From positions 1-34,979 of the forward strand of contig NZ_SEWE01000046.1 in the NCBI RefSeq assembly GCF_004167665.1: a stretch of DNA of 34,979 bases, written 5' to 3'. Origin of the DNA: Hymenobacter persicinus. Lineage in GTDB: Bacteria; Bacteroidota; Bacteroidia; Cytophagales; Hymenobacteraceae. Below the pieces are notes generated by a model. It did not search any database, was not told the DNA's origin, and was given only the letters and a program-made list of their open reading frames with translations. The position numbers and the translations under genes were made by a program. This document shows positions 7,261 through 16,200 of this stretch, piece by piece (positions within the stretch are counted from its first letter, which is position 1; every line of letters starts with the position of its first letter).

Positions 7261-7805
7261 TGCTCTTGGCGTGGCCGTAGCAGCTGGGCTAGGATGGCTA
7301 GGCACAGGGTGGCTGCGGGCTGGCTCATTGTGGCGCAGTAGCACTAGCCCACGAACACGTTGACGAAGACGAGCAAGAAGCGCATCGCCAGCAAACGGCG
7401 GAAGGGGAGCAGGTTACGGAATATACAAAGCCGGTAAAACACGGGCAGCCATAAAACTAGGAAATTACCTGGGAGTGCTTGAATGGCTCTTTTGCCGGGT
7501 TAATGAGGTGGCAGTTCCAATAGCGACAGGGTGAGTGGGATGCGGATATTGCGTAATGAGCTGATTGGCTAGCGTTAAATGGCATTGCGAGGGGAGAAGA
7601 GCATGCAGCTACGCAACCGAATGAGGCCGGCTCGATGCTCAATTTTATAAGTCCAGCTTGAGCCAGTCAATCATCAAATTATGCAAGTGTAACGCAGGAT
7701 TCCGTACCAACTAAAGGTGCCGGCTGCCGTTCCTTTGGTATATCCTTCTGGGCCCGGGCTTATTGGCCTACCCGGGGTTCTGAAGGCTTTTTAAGCTACT
7801 TCCCT
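7261..7805. other. Intergenic region upstream of copA
   Basis: Over 500 bases without a supported gene. Its left end may contain the lost 5' part of the DUF326-like pseudogene. The right end should hold the copA promoter, but I find no clear TAnnTTTG element or copper-regulator dyad. A 61-residue minus-strand open frame at 7457-7642 shows no family features and is not called. Confidence 0.4.
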
Positions 7806-10082
7806 ATGTCTGCCTCCACTAAAAATACGGAAACGGCGACGCTCGACATTGAAGGCATGACCTGTGCCTCGTGCGCGTCGGCCGTGGAAAAGTCGCTGAG
7901 CCGCGCCCCGGGCGTGCAAAGCGCCATGGTCAACTTTGCCACCGAGCAAGCCACCGTGCACTACCTGCCGGGCCAAGCCAGCCACGCGACCCTAAAGCAA
8001 GCCGTGGTGAATGCCGGCTTCGGGGTGGCTGAGCGGGCGCCGGACACCAGCGCCGCCGACCGGCAAGCCGAAATAGACCAGCAGAAAGCCGCCGCCTATG
8101 TCAAGCTCAAGCGCCGCTTCTGGGTGGCAGTGGGACTGGCCGTAGTCATCATGCCGCTGAGCATGCTGATGCTGTGGCCGGCGCTGCTGCAGCGCGTGAA
8201 CGTGCAGTGGCTGAATTATGCGCTATTGCTGCTCACGCTGCCGGTGCTGCTGTATAGTGGCCGGGAGTTTTATAGCTCGGCCTGGAATGGATTCAAGCAT
8301 CGCTCGGCCAACATGGACACCCTCATTGCGGTGGGGACGGGCGCGGCGTTTCTGTATAGCTTGGCGACTACCGTGGCGCCGGGGTTCTTCATGCGCCACG
8401 GGCTGATGCCGGAGGTGTACTACGATACCACGGCCACCATCATCGCGCTGATTCTGCTGGGCAAGGTGCTGGAGTTGCGGGCCAAAACACAGACCTCGGC
8501 GGCCATTCGTTCGTTGATGGGCCTGCAGGCCAAAACGGCGCGGGTGGTGCGGCCCGGTGGGGCCGAAGTAGATGTGCCGATTGAGCAGGTGCAACTGGAT
8601 GATGTGGTGATAGTGCGGCCGGGCGAGAAAGTGGCCACGGACGGCATGGTTACCGAAGGGCAGTCGGCTGTGGACGAGGCTATGCTGACGGGTGAGAGCC
8701 TGCCGGTGGAGAAGAAAGTCGGCGACCCGGTGTTTGGGGCCACGCTCAATAAAACCGGTTCCTTCCGCTTTCGGGTGACGAAGGTGGGTGCCGATACCAT
8801 GCTCTCGCAGATTGTGAAGCTGGTGGAAGATGCCCAGGGCAGCCGGGCCCCCATCCAGCGGCTGGCCGATAAAGTCAGCGCCATTTTCGTGCCCACGGTG
8901 GTTGTTATTGCGATTTTGACGTTTGTGCTGTGGTTTGACTTGGCACCAGTGGCCACGCGGCTGCCGCTGGCCCTGGTCAACTTCGTGGCGGTACTCATCA
9001 TTGCTTGTCCGTGCGCGTTGGGGCTGGCTACGCCCACGGCTATCATGGTGAGTACGGGCAAGGGGGCCGAGTACGGCGTGCTGATTCGCAACGCCGAGGC
9101 GCTGGAGAAGGCCTACAAAGTGAACACCGTGCTGTTGGACAAAACCGGCACCATCACCCGGGGCGAGCCGGCCGTGACGGACTTTGTGCCGGCCGCGGGT
9201 CAGGACGCGGCGCAGCTACTGCAGCTGGTGGCTGCTCTCGAACGGCAGAGCGAGCATCCGCTCGCCGAAGCCGTGGTGCGCTACGCCGATTCGCAGCAAG
9301 CAGTGGCGCTACCGGCGGTTGATTTTCGGGCTATTGAAGGCAAGGGCGCGGCGGCCACGGTGAATGGGCAGGCAGTTCTGATTGGCAACCGGGGCCTGCT
9401 GGCTGATGAGCGGGTAGCCTTTCCCGCGGCGTTGACCAACCAAGCCGAGCAACTGCTAAGCCAGGCCAAAACCGTGTTGTACGTGGCCGTGGCGGGCCAG
9501 GCCGTGGGCTTGATTGCGGTGGCCGATACCGTGCGCGATACCTCGGTGGCGGCCATTCAGAAGCTGCGGGCCCTGGGCATCGAAGTCGTAATGATGACGG
9601 GTGACAACCCGCAAACGGCTGCCAAAGTGGCCGAGCAGGTCGGCATCAAACGTTACTTCGCCGAGGTGCTGCCGAGCAGCAAGGCCGGCAAGGTGAAGGA
9701 GCTACAGGCCGAGGGCCGCGTGGTAGCCATGGTGGGCGACGGCATAAACGACGCGCCGGCCCTGGCGCAGGCCGACATTGGCCTAGCCATGGGTGGCGGC
9801 ACCGATGTAGCCATGGAAGCGGCCGGCATCACGCTCGTGCGCTCGGATTTGAACGGGGTGGTGACGGCCATTGAGCTGTCGCGCCAAACCATTCGCACCA
9901 TCAAGCAAAACCTGTTTTTTGCCTTTGTCTACAACACGCTCGGTATTCCTATTGCCGCCGGGCTGCTCTATCCGCTCTTCGGATGGCTGCTTTCGCCGAT
10001 GCTGGCGGCTGGCGCCATGGCCCTGAGTTCGGTCTCGGTACTGACCAACTCGCTGCGGCTACGGGCTTTTAACGACCACTAA
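7806..10082 (+). CDS. copA: Copper-exporting P1B-type ATPase
   Basis: A 758-residue heavy-metal ATPase that should pump Cu(I) out of the cytoplasm. One N-terminal HMA domain has GMTCASC (Cys20, Cys23). The transport motif is CPC at 401-403 in IACPCALGLATPTA. The phosphorylation site is Asp445 in DKTGTIT, with SEHPLAEA, MTGDNPQTA and VGDGINDAPALAQADIGLAM completing the nucleotide and hinge motifs. The CPC motif and the late membrane segments typical of Cu+ ATPases favour copper over zinc or cadmium. It is followed 12 bases later by a cupredoxin-like gene, probably in one operon. Length is normal for a one-HMA CopA. Confidence 0.96.
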   Translation: MSASTKNTETATLDIEGMTCASCASAVEKSLSRAPGVQSAMVNFATEQATVHYLPGQASHATLKQAVVNAGFGVAERAPDTSAADRQAEIDQQKAAAYVKLKRRFWVAVGLAVVIMPLSMLMLWPALLQRVNVQWLNYALLLLTLPVLLYSGREFYSSAWNGFKHRSANMDTLIAVGTGAAFLYSLATTVAPGFFMRHGLMPEVYYDTTATIIALILLGKVLELRAKTQTSAAIRSLMGLQAKTARVVRPGGAEVDVPIEQVQLDDVVIVRPGEKVATDGMVTEGQSAVDEAMLTGESLPVEKKVGDPVFGATLNKTGSFRFRVTKVGADTMLSQIVKLVEDAQGSRAPIQRLADKVSAIFVPTVVVIAILTFVLWFDLAPVATRLPLALVNFVAVLIIACPCALGLATPTAIMVSTGKGAEYGVLIRNAEALEKAYKVNTVLLDKTGTITRGEPAVTDFVPAAGQDAAQLLQLVAALERQSEHPLAEAVVRYADSQQAVALPAVDFRAIEGKGAAATVNGQAVLIGNRGLLADERVAFPAALTNQAEQLLSQAKTVLYVAVAGQAVGLIAVADTVRDTSVAAIQKLRALGIEVVMMTGDNPQTAAKVAEQVGIKRYFAEVLPSSKAGKVKELQAEGRVVAMVGDGINDAPALAQADIGLAMGGGTDVAMEAAGITLVRSDLNGVVTAIELSRQTIRTIKQNLFFAFVYNTLGIPIAAGLLYPLFGWLLSPMLAAGAMALSSVSVLTNSLRLRAFNDH

Positions 10083-10094
10083 ACAAGACGAGCC

Positions 10095-10472
10095 ATGGAT
10101 ACGACGGCGGTAATAGTGACGATTGTGGGGCTAAGCCTGGCGGGGTTCGTGCTCTGGTATTTCTTCTTTTCGGCCCGGCAAACGGCCAGTGCGGTGTCCT
10201 CGTCGAGCGGGATGCAGGAGGTGGACATCACGGTGAAGGGCGGCTACTCGCCCGACGTGATTGAGGTGGAGCGTGGCAAGCCCGTGCAGCTACACTTTTA
10301 CCGCGACGAAGAAAACAGCTGCTCGGAGGAGCTGCTGATGCCGGATTTCAGCATTCGGCGCGACCTGCCGGCGTTTCAGACGACCCTGGTGGAGCTGCTG
10401 CCCAAGGAAGCGGGCCGGTTTGAGTTTACCTGCGGCATGGGCATGCTGCGCGGGGCATTGGTGGTGAAATAA
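10095..10472 (+). CDS. Membrane-anchored cupredoxin-like protein
   Basis: A 125-residue protein with one N-terminal membrane helix (about 6-27) and an exported cupredoxin-like domain. Candidate copper ligands are Cys, Met and His near NSCSEELLMPDF and the C-terminal EFTCGMGMLRG, which has the Cys-x-Met spacing of type 1 sites. Domains of this kind follow copper ATPases in several Bacteroidota and probably bind copper after export. It lies 12 bases after copA and six before a decayed regulator, so the three were probably one operon. The fold is a confident guess; the function is inferred. Confidence 0.8.
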   Translation: MDTTAVIVTIVGLSLAGFVLWYFFFSARQTASAVSSSSGMQEVDITVKGGYSPDVIEVERGKPVQLHFYRDEENSCSEELLMPDFSIRRDLPAFQTTLVELLPKEAGRFEFTCGMGMLRGALVVK

Positions 10473-10477
10473 GCAGC

Positions 10478-10912
10478 ATGAAGACGACGCCCGGGGGCAC
10501 CGAGCCGGATGATCCTGCCATTCAGGCGGTGCTGGCGGGCGCATCTCGAGGACCGCATCAAAATGCTGCTGGTGGCCAGCATATACTACCCGCCGCCGGG
10601 CCGCGCCTGCTAAATTATTCCGATTATTTGGTGCAGCACCTGGGGAAAAGCTACCACCATCTCTCGTACCTGTTCGCGGCCTCAGAGAGGCTTACCATTG
10701 AGAAGTTCATCCTCCGTCAGAAGGTGGAGCGGGCCAAGGAGCTGATTGACTACGGCGAGCTGAGCATTGCCGAGGTGGCGCAACAGCTGGAGTACAGCAG
10801 CCCGGCGCACTGGTCGCGGCAGTTTCGGTAGGTGACGGGGCTCACGCCGACGGAGTTTCAGCGGCTGGGGCCGACTAGCCACGTCCGGCGCAGCCTGGAT
10901 GCGCTGATATAA
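10478..10912 (+). pseudogene. Decayed AraC-type transcriptional regulator
   Basis: The middle of the frame encodes an AraC-type helix-turn-helix region (LTIEKFILRQKVERAKELID, then LSIAEVAQQLEYSSPAHWSR). A TAG at 10829-10831 interrupts it; the same frame continues beyond with VTGLTPTEFQRLG, the expected second half of the domain, to a TAA at 10910. A single A-to-T change (AAG to TAG) would explain the stop, since family members read QFKKVTG here. Upstream, the family-like segment AHLEDRIKMLLVASIYYP is in the +1 frame (from 10539), so a frameshift pair is also present. The N-terminus is short. It was probably the local copper regulator and is now non-functional. Confidence 0.75.
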
Positions 10913-11097
10913 GAGTGCGGACCGCGTCGTAGTACTGACAACCTCTCAAACCAGTTCCATCGGTTTTACGGCGGCACCCGCTTTCATCCCTTGGCGCGTC
11001 GAGGACACGATTGGTTTGCAGTATTACGCCGGGTGCCCCACCTAAAGTGTTCGTACTGAATCCAGAAATAGAATACCGCAGCTACACCTCAACAAAT
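10913..11097. other. Gap between copper block and tRNA-linked terminator
   Basis: No supported gene, RNA or promoter. This sequence would be the native chromosome downstream of the tRNA-Arg gene if the island to the right were removed. Confidence 0.4.
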
Positions 11098-11132
11098 AAA
11101 AAGCCCCTTCATGCTGCATGAAGGGGCTTTTT
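11098..11132 (-). terminator. Strong bidirectional hairpin, probable original tRNA-Arg terminator
   Basis: A nearly perfect palindrome, AAAAAGCCCCTTCATGC paired with its complement around position 11115, with T runs on both strands. It sits two bases from the partial tRNA 3' end at 11135, the spacing expected for a terminator of the intact tRNA gene before island insertion. Confidence 0.85.
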
Positions 11133-11134
11133 GA

Positions 11135-11155
11135 GTGGTCGTATAAGGACTTGAA
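11135..11155. repeat. Left attachment-site repeat (partial tRNA-Arg 3' end)
   Basis: Fifteen bases match the tRNA-Arg 3' end exactly and 19 of 21 match when extended to 11155. On the minus strand it reads like a T-arm and acceptor 3' strand (TTCAAGTCC then TTATACGACCA), but no tRNA body follows. Confidence 0.75.
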
Positions 11156-11273
11156 ATGATGTTTTGGTTTCCAACGCTTTCCAGTAAAAGCGCCTTGATT
11201 GGCTGCATCCGCGGTAGCACACGGTAACCTGTGGACCTTAGTGGAAGGCAACTTCCCAAAATCTGCCACTGCT

Positions 11274-12467
11274 TTATGCCACTGAGCGGCTCATGCCCGG
11301 CGAGCGGCGCACGAACTCCTGCAGCAGTTTGATCGTGTCCACGCCGACGTAGTGGTTGAAGCTCTTCTCGGTCGAATGGCCCGTGGCCTGCATCACCATG
11401 CGGGTGGGCACGCCCTGGTAGAGCTTCAAGGTAACAAAGGTTTTGCGCCCCAGCTTGCTCGACAGCGACAGGCGCGTGATGCCGGCCAGTTGCTGCACCA
11501 CCTTCAGAAACTCGTTGACCCGGTAGCACGTGGGCAGCAGCAGCCCGTCCGGGGCGCGCTGCTCATACTTGGCCGCCAACTCCACGAGGTGGAACAAGTC
11601 GTCGTCGTAGAAGGGGATGTAGCACTCGTGCTGGTTTTTGCCGGCCTTGAGGTGAATCATCTGGCCCTTCACGTGCTTCCAGCTGAGCAACTCCGCGTCG
11701 CTGATGCGCAGGCCGGTGTAGGCACACTCCAGAAACTTGTCGCGGGCCAGCTCGACGTGCGCGGCCCAGGCCTGGTAGCGTTGCAGCTCGGGCTCGTGCG
11801 CGGTGGTGTGGCTCTGCTGGTGCAGCTGCTGGAGCCGCTCACGCACCGAGGCCGAGGTGAAGTCAATCTGGTAGATGCGGCGCAGCTCCTGCTCGGTCAG
11901 CGCATCAACGCCCACGTACTGGCTGGGCGCGGCGAACTTGCGATACTTGCGGTTGACGGGCAGATCCTTCTCCTCCTCACACCAGGCCAGAAAGGTCTTC
12001 AGCCGGCTGATGTGCTTGCCGAACGTGTTGATTTCCTGCCCCAGCTCATCTACCACGTAGTCGCGGAAACTGCGGTAGAAGTCCTGTTCCATGGCCTCCA
12101 GCGTCAGCTCGATGTGCTTGGCTGCGGCATAGCCCTCGAACCGGGCCAGGGTGGCCTTCAGTCCGTTGATCGTGCTGCTGGCCACCCGCCGGTGGGTGCT
12201 CGGGTTAACTTTCTGCTGGTAGTCTTCCACCCACTCTCGCATCATCAACAAGAAGCCCGACTGGGAGCCGGCCAGCTCTGGAGCAGGTGCTGCCGAAGGT
12301 AGCGCCGCCGTTGGCGCAAGCAACTGCTTCAGGATGCCATCCAGCTCGGCTTTCTCCAGGCGTCGGTGCTCGTTTTCGGCCGCGAACAGGGCCTGCTCGG
12401 CCGTTTCTGAAATCAGGTTGAGCCGGGGATTGATGTGGTTGTAGTTGCTGCCCTTCTTGACCAGCAC
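11274..12467 (-). CDS. Tyrosine recombinase/integrase, 5'-truncated
   Basis: A site-specific recombinase of the Bacteroidota phage/element type. Visible active-site residues are Arg254 (AYTGLR), a likely Lys in KAGKNQ (275-277), Arg341 in KLGRKTF, His364 in GHSTEKS and the nucleophile Tyr373. Position 338, usually His in HxxR, is Lys. The core-binding SAM-like domain spans about 70-180. The frame is counted from a GTG at 12467, but family-like sequence continues upstream as YWNEEDSN to about 12490 and then stops resembling an integrase. The N-terminal arm-binding domain (about 60 residues) is therefore missing. Its place next to the 11135 repeat marks it as the element's integrase. Confidence 0.85.
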   Translation of the reverse strand: MLVKKGSNYNHINPRLNLISETAEQALFAAENEHRRLEKAELDGILKQLLAPTAALPSAAPAPELAGSQSGFLLMMREWVEDYQQKVNPSTHRRVASSTINGLKATLARFEGYAAAKHIELTLEAMEQDFYRSFRDYVVDELGQEINTFGKHISRLKTFLAWCEEEKDLPVNRKYRKFAAPSQYVGVDALTEQELRRIYQIDFTSASVRERLQQLHQQSHTTAHEPELQRYQAWAAHVELARDKFLECAYTGLRISDAELLSWKHVKGQMIHLKAGKNQHECYIPFYDDDLFHLVELAAKYEQRAPDGLLLPTCYRVNEFLKVVQQLAGITRLSLSSKLGRKTFVTLKLYQGVPTRMVMQATGHSTEKSFNHYVGVDTIKLLQEFVRRSPGMSRSVA

Positions 12468-12631
12468 GTTACTATCCTCCTCGTTCCAGTAACAAGCCCG
12501 CGGCCGCCGGCGACGGTAAGACGCAGGCCGACCACGAGAAAGCGGAGAAGGACGCCGAAACGGCCCGTAAAAAGGCAGAGGCGGCCCGAGACAAAGCCGA
12601 CCAGGCGCGCCTGAACGCGACTAAGCAGTGG

Positions 12632-13912
12632 GTGATGGATGAGGGCGGGCTGCTGCGTGAGCGGAATGCCCTCTGGACCCAGCTTGGGGAGCGTTTGGTG
12701 AGTGATGAGGAGGCGCGCCGCATCAAAGAGCAACAGAAGCTCTTCGATGATGCTGATACAAAAATTGCGAAGCTCACCGGGCTGGAGGTAGATTATGCCG
12801 ACCAGGTGCAAACTATCGTCGCTGATCGGGACCTGGCCCTGCGTGACTTGGCTGCCAAGCATGCTGAGGAGGAGGAGAAGAGACGGCTGGACGAAATCGA
12901 CCGACAGATTCAGCTCAGCCAAGCGGAGGAGCAGGAGCAGCTGGCGGCACTGGAGCTGAAGCTGGCCAATGGAGTCACGAACGAATGGGACTACCAGAAT
13001 GCCGTGTTTGCCGTCAAGCAGGCGGCCCATGATAGGGAGCTGGCCCTGATCCGGGAGAAGGCGGGGGCAGAAACGGCCGAGTACAAGAAGGCCAACGCCG
13101 ATAAGCTCCGCGACGAGGCCGACTACAAAGCCAAGAAAAAGAAACTCGATGATGACCAGGCCAAGGCCGAAACCATCATCCAGGCATTCAAGAAGGTGAT
13201 GGGCCAGCAGGAGCTGGACTTCCTGGGCGCCGCGCTGGGGAAGAAGTCGGTCATCTACAAGCTGGCGCTGGCCGCCCAGAAGGCGGCCGCCATTGCTGAA
13301 ATCGAAATCAACCTGCAGAAGCAGATCCAGGACGCCTTCACCACCGGTGCCAAAATTCAAGGCCTATTCCCGCCGGTCAGCATTCCGCTGGGCGTGGCCT
13401 ACACGGCCGCAGCCATTGGGGGTGCCGTCGTGAATGCGGGCCTGTCGACGGCCAAGATTGCTGGCTTCCGCGCCGGCGGCCGCACCGGTGGGGGCACGCC
13501 CTCGCTGGAGGTAGCCGGCCTGCAGGTGGCCGCCAACGGAAAGCTACTCGACGGCGAGGGCTTTGCCGTGGCCGGCCTGGTGCACGAGAATGAGTACGTG
13601 ATTCCCGAGTGGATGCGGGCCGACCCCCAGGTGGCGCAGATGGAGCAGTGGCTGGAGGCCCGCCGGCTCCGCGGCTACGCCCAGGGCGGTGCCACCACGG
13701 AGGGCGGGAGCCAGGTGCCGGTCGGGGAGCTGGCTGGCGCTGATTCGGGCGAAGTAGTGCAGCTGCTGCGGCAGTTGATTGCCGACAACCGGAGCAATGC
13801 GGAGAAGATGGACACCTGGGCTCGGGAGCTGAAGGTGGTGCAGAAGCTCCACGAGTTCGACCAGGAATATGCCGCCTGGAAGAAGGTGAACAATGGTGGA
13901 ATCAATGGCTGA
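12632..13912 (+). CDS. C-terminal fragment of phage tail tape-measure protein
   Basis: From the first ATG this gives 426 residues; the coding-like frame is open back to about 12491 with a lysine/glutamate-rich coiled coil (TARKKAEAARDKADQARL). The order is long coiled coil (to ~200), an Ala-rich hydrophobic stretch (about 205-275: GVAYTAAAIGGAVVNAG), then a Gly-rich tail with GLVHENEYVIPEWM. That last motif is typical of tape-measure C-termini in Bacteroidota phages. A full protein would be much longer, and no neighbouring tail genes exist, so this is a broken prophage remnant. The 5' loss coincides with the 5' loss of the integrase gene. Confidence 0.75.
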   Translation: MMDEGGLLRERNALWTQLGERLVSDEEARRIKEQQKLFDDADTKIAKLTGLEVDYADQVQTIVADRDLALRDLAAKHAEEEEKRRLDEIDRQIQLSQAEEQEQLAALELKLANGVTNEWDYQNAVFAVKQAAHDRELALIREKAGAETAEYKKANADKLRDEADYKAKKKKLDDDQAKAETIIQAFKKVMGQQELDFLGAALGKKSVIYKLALAAQKAAAIAEIEINLQKQIQDAFTTGAKIQGLFPPVSIPLGVAYTAAAIGGAVVNAGLSTAKIAGFRAGGRTGGGTPSLEVAGLQVAANGKLLDGEGFAVAGLVHENEYVIPEWMRADPQVAQMEQWLEARRLRGYAQGGATTEGGSQVPVGELAGADSGEVVQLLRQLIADNRSNAEKMDTWARELKVVQKLHEFDQEYAAWKKVNNGGING

Positions 13913-14034
13913 CGCTCCCCCTAGTCAATCATGCAGTAGAAAGGTAATTGACTCAGGCTCCTGCTCGCGAGCGAAAGGAAAATTTTCTTCGCCAGAAGGG
14001 AAAGTTTCGTTGAATGGACAATGCTGCCTCAATG

Positions 14035-14520
14035 CTACTTGCCCTGATATGTGGAAGTTGTTACATTAATCGTCGTACCGAACGTCTCACTATAGACGAC
14101 GATGAGCTTTTGCTCTGTTAATTCTTGTATTGTGCCACCACGTGAGGCTAAGCCAACCGTACCACCGAGGTAAGGGTGGAGCATAGTGAGATTTGTATCA
14201 TTGGCGCCAACGCTCCAAGTTCCAGTTACAGCTTGAGGCTCAGAGGGGTTGCACTTCTCTATGCCATTGTCAAATTGCAGAGTTCCATCTGCTTGAAATC
14301 TGTAAAAGTCATCGCGGGCGCAATTAGGATAGGTAGCAAAGAGATCATCGACTGTACCATTATACGTGAGGGTACGCGCTGTCAAGTACCAAGACTTGGC
14401 CATTAACTTTTCTGTTGCTGTAAGCGCTGGGGCAGGAGTAGCGGACTTGTTACAGCTAGTGACTAGTACTATTTGGCAGAATAAAAACAGGTAAGAGCTA
14501 TACGAAAGTTTAGTAAACAT
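14035..14520 (-). CDS. Lipocalin-like lipoprotein, hypothetical
   Basis: A 161-residue predicted lipoprotein with a signal peptide ending in VTSC (lipidated Cys23). The mature part contains LMAKSWYLTARTLTYNGT, FQADGTLQFDNG and VTGTWSVGANDTNLTM, the W-x-beta pattern of lipocalin-like domains common in small Bacteroidota lipoproteins. It probably sits on the periplasmic face of a membrane or on the cell surface. It stands alone on the minus strand. Function unknown. Confidence 0.7.
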   Translation of the reverse strand: MFTKLSYSSYLFLFCQIVLVTSCNKSATPAPALTATEKLMAKSWYLTARTLTYNGTVDDLFATYPNCARDDFYRFQADGTLQFDNGIEKCNPSEPQAVTGTWSVGANDTNLTMLHPYLGGTVGLASRGGTIQELTEQKLIVVYSETFGTTINVTTSTYQGK

Positions 14521-14648
14521 GTGTGTTACGAGAGAGATTGAATATTCTTGCTAGTCAATTGAGCAGCGAATGTATAATAAATTATCATCTCTCTAATCGC
14601 CCAAAGAGAATAGCTTCTATGGCTTAAACAATAAACCCAAAATAAGCT

Positions 14649-14776
14649 GGTTAGGTGGGCAAACCCTGCGTTTGAGGAGTTAACGAAACTCATCCTCAGT
14701 AAGGGGTTTTCTGTACTTAGCTAGTTGAACCAGTTTATTGAACTTAAGCTCTTCCGTAGCGCAGATTGTAGGTGCC
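14649..14776 (-). pseudogene. SHOCT-like gene remnant, copy 1, in a 314-base intergenic region
   Basis: The 14521-14834 gap holds no intact gene. Within it, the minus strand encodes ELKFNKLVQLAKYRKPLTED followed by EFR and a stop, resembling the short SHOCT oligomerisation motif (…LTEEEF…). About 125 bases here are repeated with many substitutions at 17721-17855 in the same orientation. No start codon or upstream domain remains. It also must contain the promoters of the two divergent flanking genes; TATAATTG at about 14812 is one mismatch from TAnnTTTG. Confidence 0.45.
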
Positions 14777-14834
14777 ATCAGTCCCTTTGCATAAAAGTTT
14801 AAGAATGGGAGGGTATAATTGATAGATCGCGAAA

Positions 14835-15287
14835 ATGAAAAGGACTCTACTCCCCTTGTTTTTGACGCTGGCTGTACTATTCAGCTGCAAACAAAATTTA
14901 CAGGAATCAAGAATCAGCAACAAGTTGAGAGGTGCCATTGATCATTTCCTGACTAGCATTAAAAATGACCCCAACTGTTCTTCTACAAAGGTTCGGAGCC
15001 TAACTATCGGCATACGGAACGCAGGAGACTCTTCTGTAGTGAGAATTCTAAACGCGTATCCAAGGATAAGCCACTTCAAGTTAGTAGGTTATGCAACGCA
15101 CAAGGGGCGCGAAGTATATATAGTGGGTGACTATAATGATGAGTTGTTTGATACAGACCATTCATTGGTCAGCGTTGTAGCCAAGCTTGAAAAAATAGAG
15201 AAAGGGGTTGGACATCATCCATGTGAGGTATCCTATCTGTATACCCATAATAGATTCACAATAAGAGCAAAGAGGCACAGCAACTAG
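14835..15287 (+). CDS. Small lipoprotein, unknown function
   Basis: A 150-residue predicted lipoprotein: Lys-Arg start, hydrophobic core and lipobox LFSC (Cys18). The mature domain is mixed alpha/beta with three cysteines besides the lipidated one or so (NCSS, HPCEVSYL). No family is recognised. It has no operon partner. Base composition is lower in GC than the core genes in this window, in keeping with acquired DNA. Confidence 0.65.
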   Translation: MKRTLLPLFLTLAVLFSCKQNLQESRISNKLRGAIDHFLTSIKNDPNCSSTKVRSLTIGIRNAGDSSVVRILNAYPRISHFKLVGYATHKGREVYIVGDYNDELFDTDHSLVSVVAKLEKIEKGVGHHPCEVSYLYTHNRFTIRAKRHSN

Positions 15288-15395
15288 TAGCAGGCCAAAA
15301 GCTAGTCCGAATCCAGTTCAGGAAAAGGGTGATTCGGGCGTTCAATTTAAAGCCATTCCTTGGACAAACAGGGTGTTCAGAATACCTGCTCAAAA

Positions 15396-15427
15396 AAGGC
15401 CCCGAAAAACAACGTTTTCGGGGCCTT
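15396..15427 (+). terminator. Strong hairpin terminator after small lipoprotein gene
   Basis: A 13-bp perfect stem (AAGGCCCCGAAAA with its complement, 6-base loop) preceded by A-rich sequence. It lies 108 bases past the stop of the 14835 gene and before the next + gene. Confidence 0.8.
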
Positions 15428-15480
15428 CTGTATGGTTGTAAAAAGTGTTCATAAAAGAACTCTAATTTGAACACCGTAAC

Positions 15481-15496
15481 GACCGTTTTGCTGAAC
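15481..15496 (-). repeat. Dispersed intergenic repeat, partial copy
   Basis: Minus strand reads GTTCAGCAAAACGGTC, matching the first half of the repeat at 16201-16233 and 19259-19291. Confidence 0.5.
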
Positions 15497-15553
15497 GCGC
15501 ACCGTTACAACATAAGGCGTAATAGCCACTATCTCACATTGCAGCTTTGATCC

Positions 15554-16135
15554 ATGCCTATTCGCTTGCCTCAGATCATTACACTACTGCTGATCACCCT
15601 CCTGTTTTGTAACTTTTACGTCCAAGCTCAAAACTGGGAAGACGCCCCCAAACCTCATAGCAGCAGGCATGATGAAATCCCCCCATCGCGCTTTTCGTGC
15701 GGCTCAAAAGACGAGGACCTCTTTAAAGAATACCACGACGAAACGGGACATGGTGTCAGCCAAGGGCTTGCCAATATAATAGACGGTATTGGCTATCTAT
15801 TATTACTCATTCGGTGGCTATTCGCGGCTGGGATGCTTTACTTAATAATCAAGAAACTTAGTAAAACTTTCGTCGTCTGGATAGTGATGTGGGTACCCTT
15901 TGTGCTAGTAGCATGGATGGCACTATCACCACTTCAGAAGCTCAACCGGCAACTCACCGAATTACAGCAGTTCCAAAAAGAGTGCCGTCCCTTCGAACCA
16001 CCCAGCCCGGCTTTCAATGCCTACGTGAGCCGAAGATGGGGTGACGCATTCCCTTACATATGCATGCTTACGGTCATTACCCTGATGTATATACCAGCCA
16101 TTAATCACGTAGTAAGGATTCAAAGGAATCGGTGA
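15554..16135 (+). CDS. Multi-pass membrane protein, unknown function
   Basis: A 193-residue protein with an N-terminal signal-like segment (about 7-25, cleavage plausible after VQA) and three further hydrophobic helices near 80-100, 107-125 and 170-187. Between them is a Gln-rich amphipathic stretch (KLNRQLTELQQFQKE). No family is recognised. It stands alone between intergenic repeats in the island. Confidence 0.6.
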   Translation: MPIRLPQIITLLLITLLFCNFYVQAQNWEDAPKPHSSRHDEIPPSRFSCGSKDEDLFKEYHDETGHGVSQGLANIIDGIGYLLLLIRWLFAAGMLYLIIKKLSKTFVVWIVMWVPFVLVAWMALSPLQKLNRQLTELQQFQKECRPFEPPSPAFNAYVSRRWGDAFPYICMLTVITLMYIPAINHVVRIQRNR

Positions 16136-16200
16136 TCATGGAATAAAAGAGGTGTCCAATAGAAGCTATCAAAGGTTAAAGAGTCCCCGGTAAACACTAA

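Noticed and set aside
12413..13360. A 315-residue minus-strand open frame across the tape-measure fragment
   Set aside because: Leu/Gly-rich shadow of the Lys/Glu-rich plus-strand coiled coil, without any domain.
15430..15460. Possible third att-like tRNA end after the 15396 terminator (TATGGTTGTAAAAAG)
   Set aside because: Only scattered similarity to the tRNA-Arg 3' end, with several mismatches in the 15-base core. Not better than chance.
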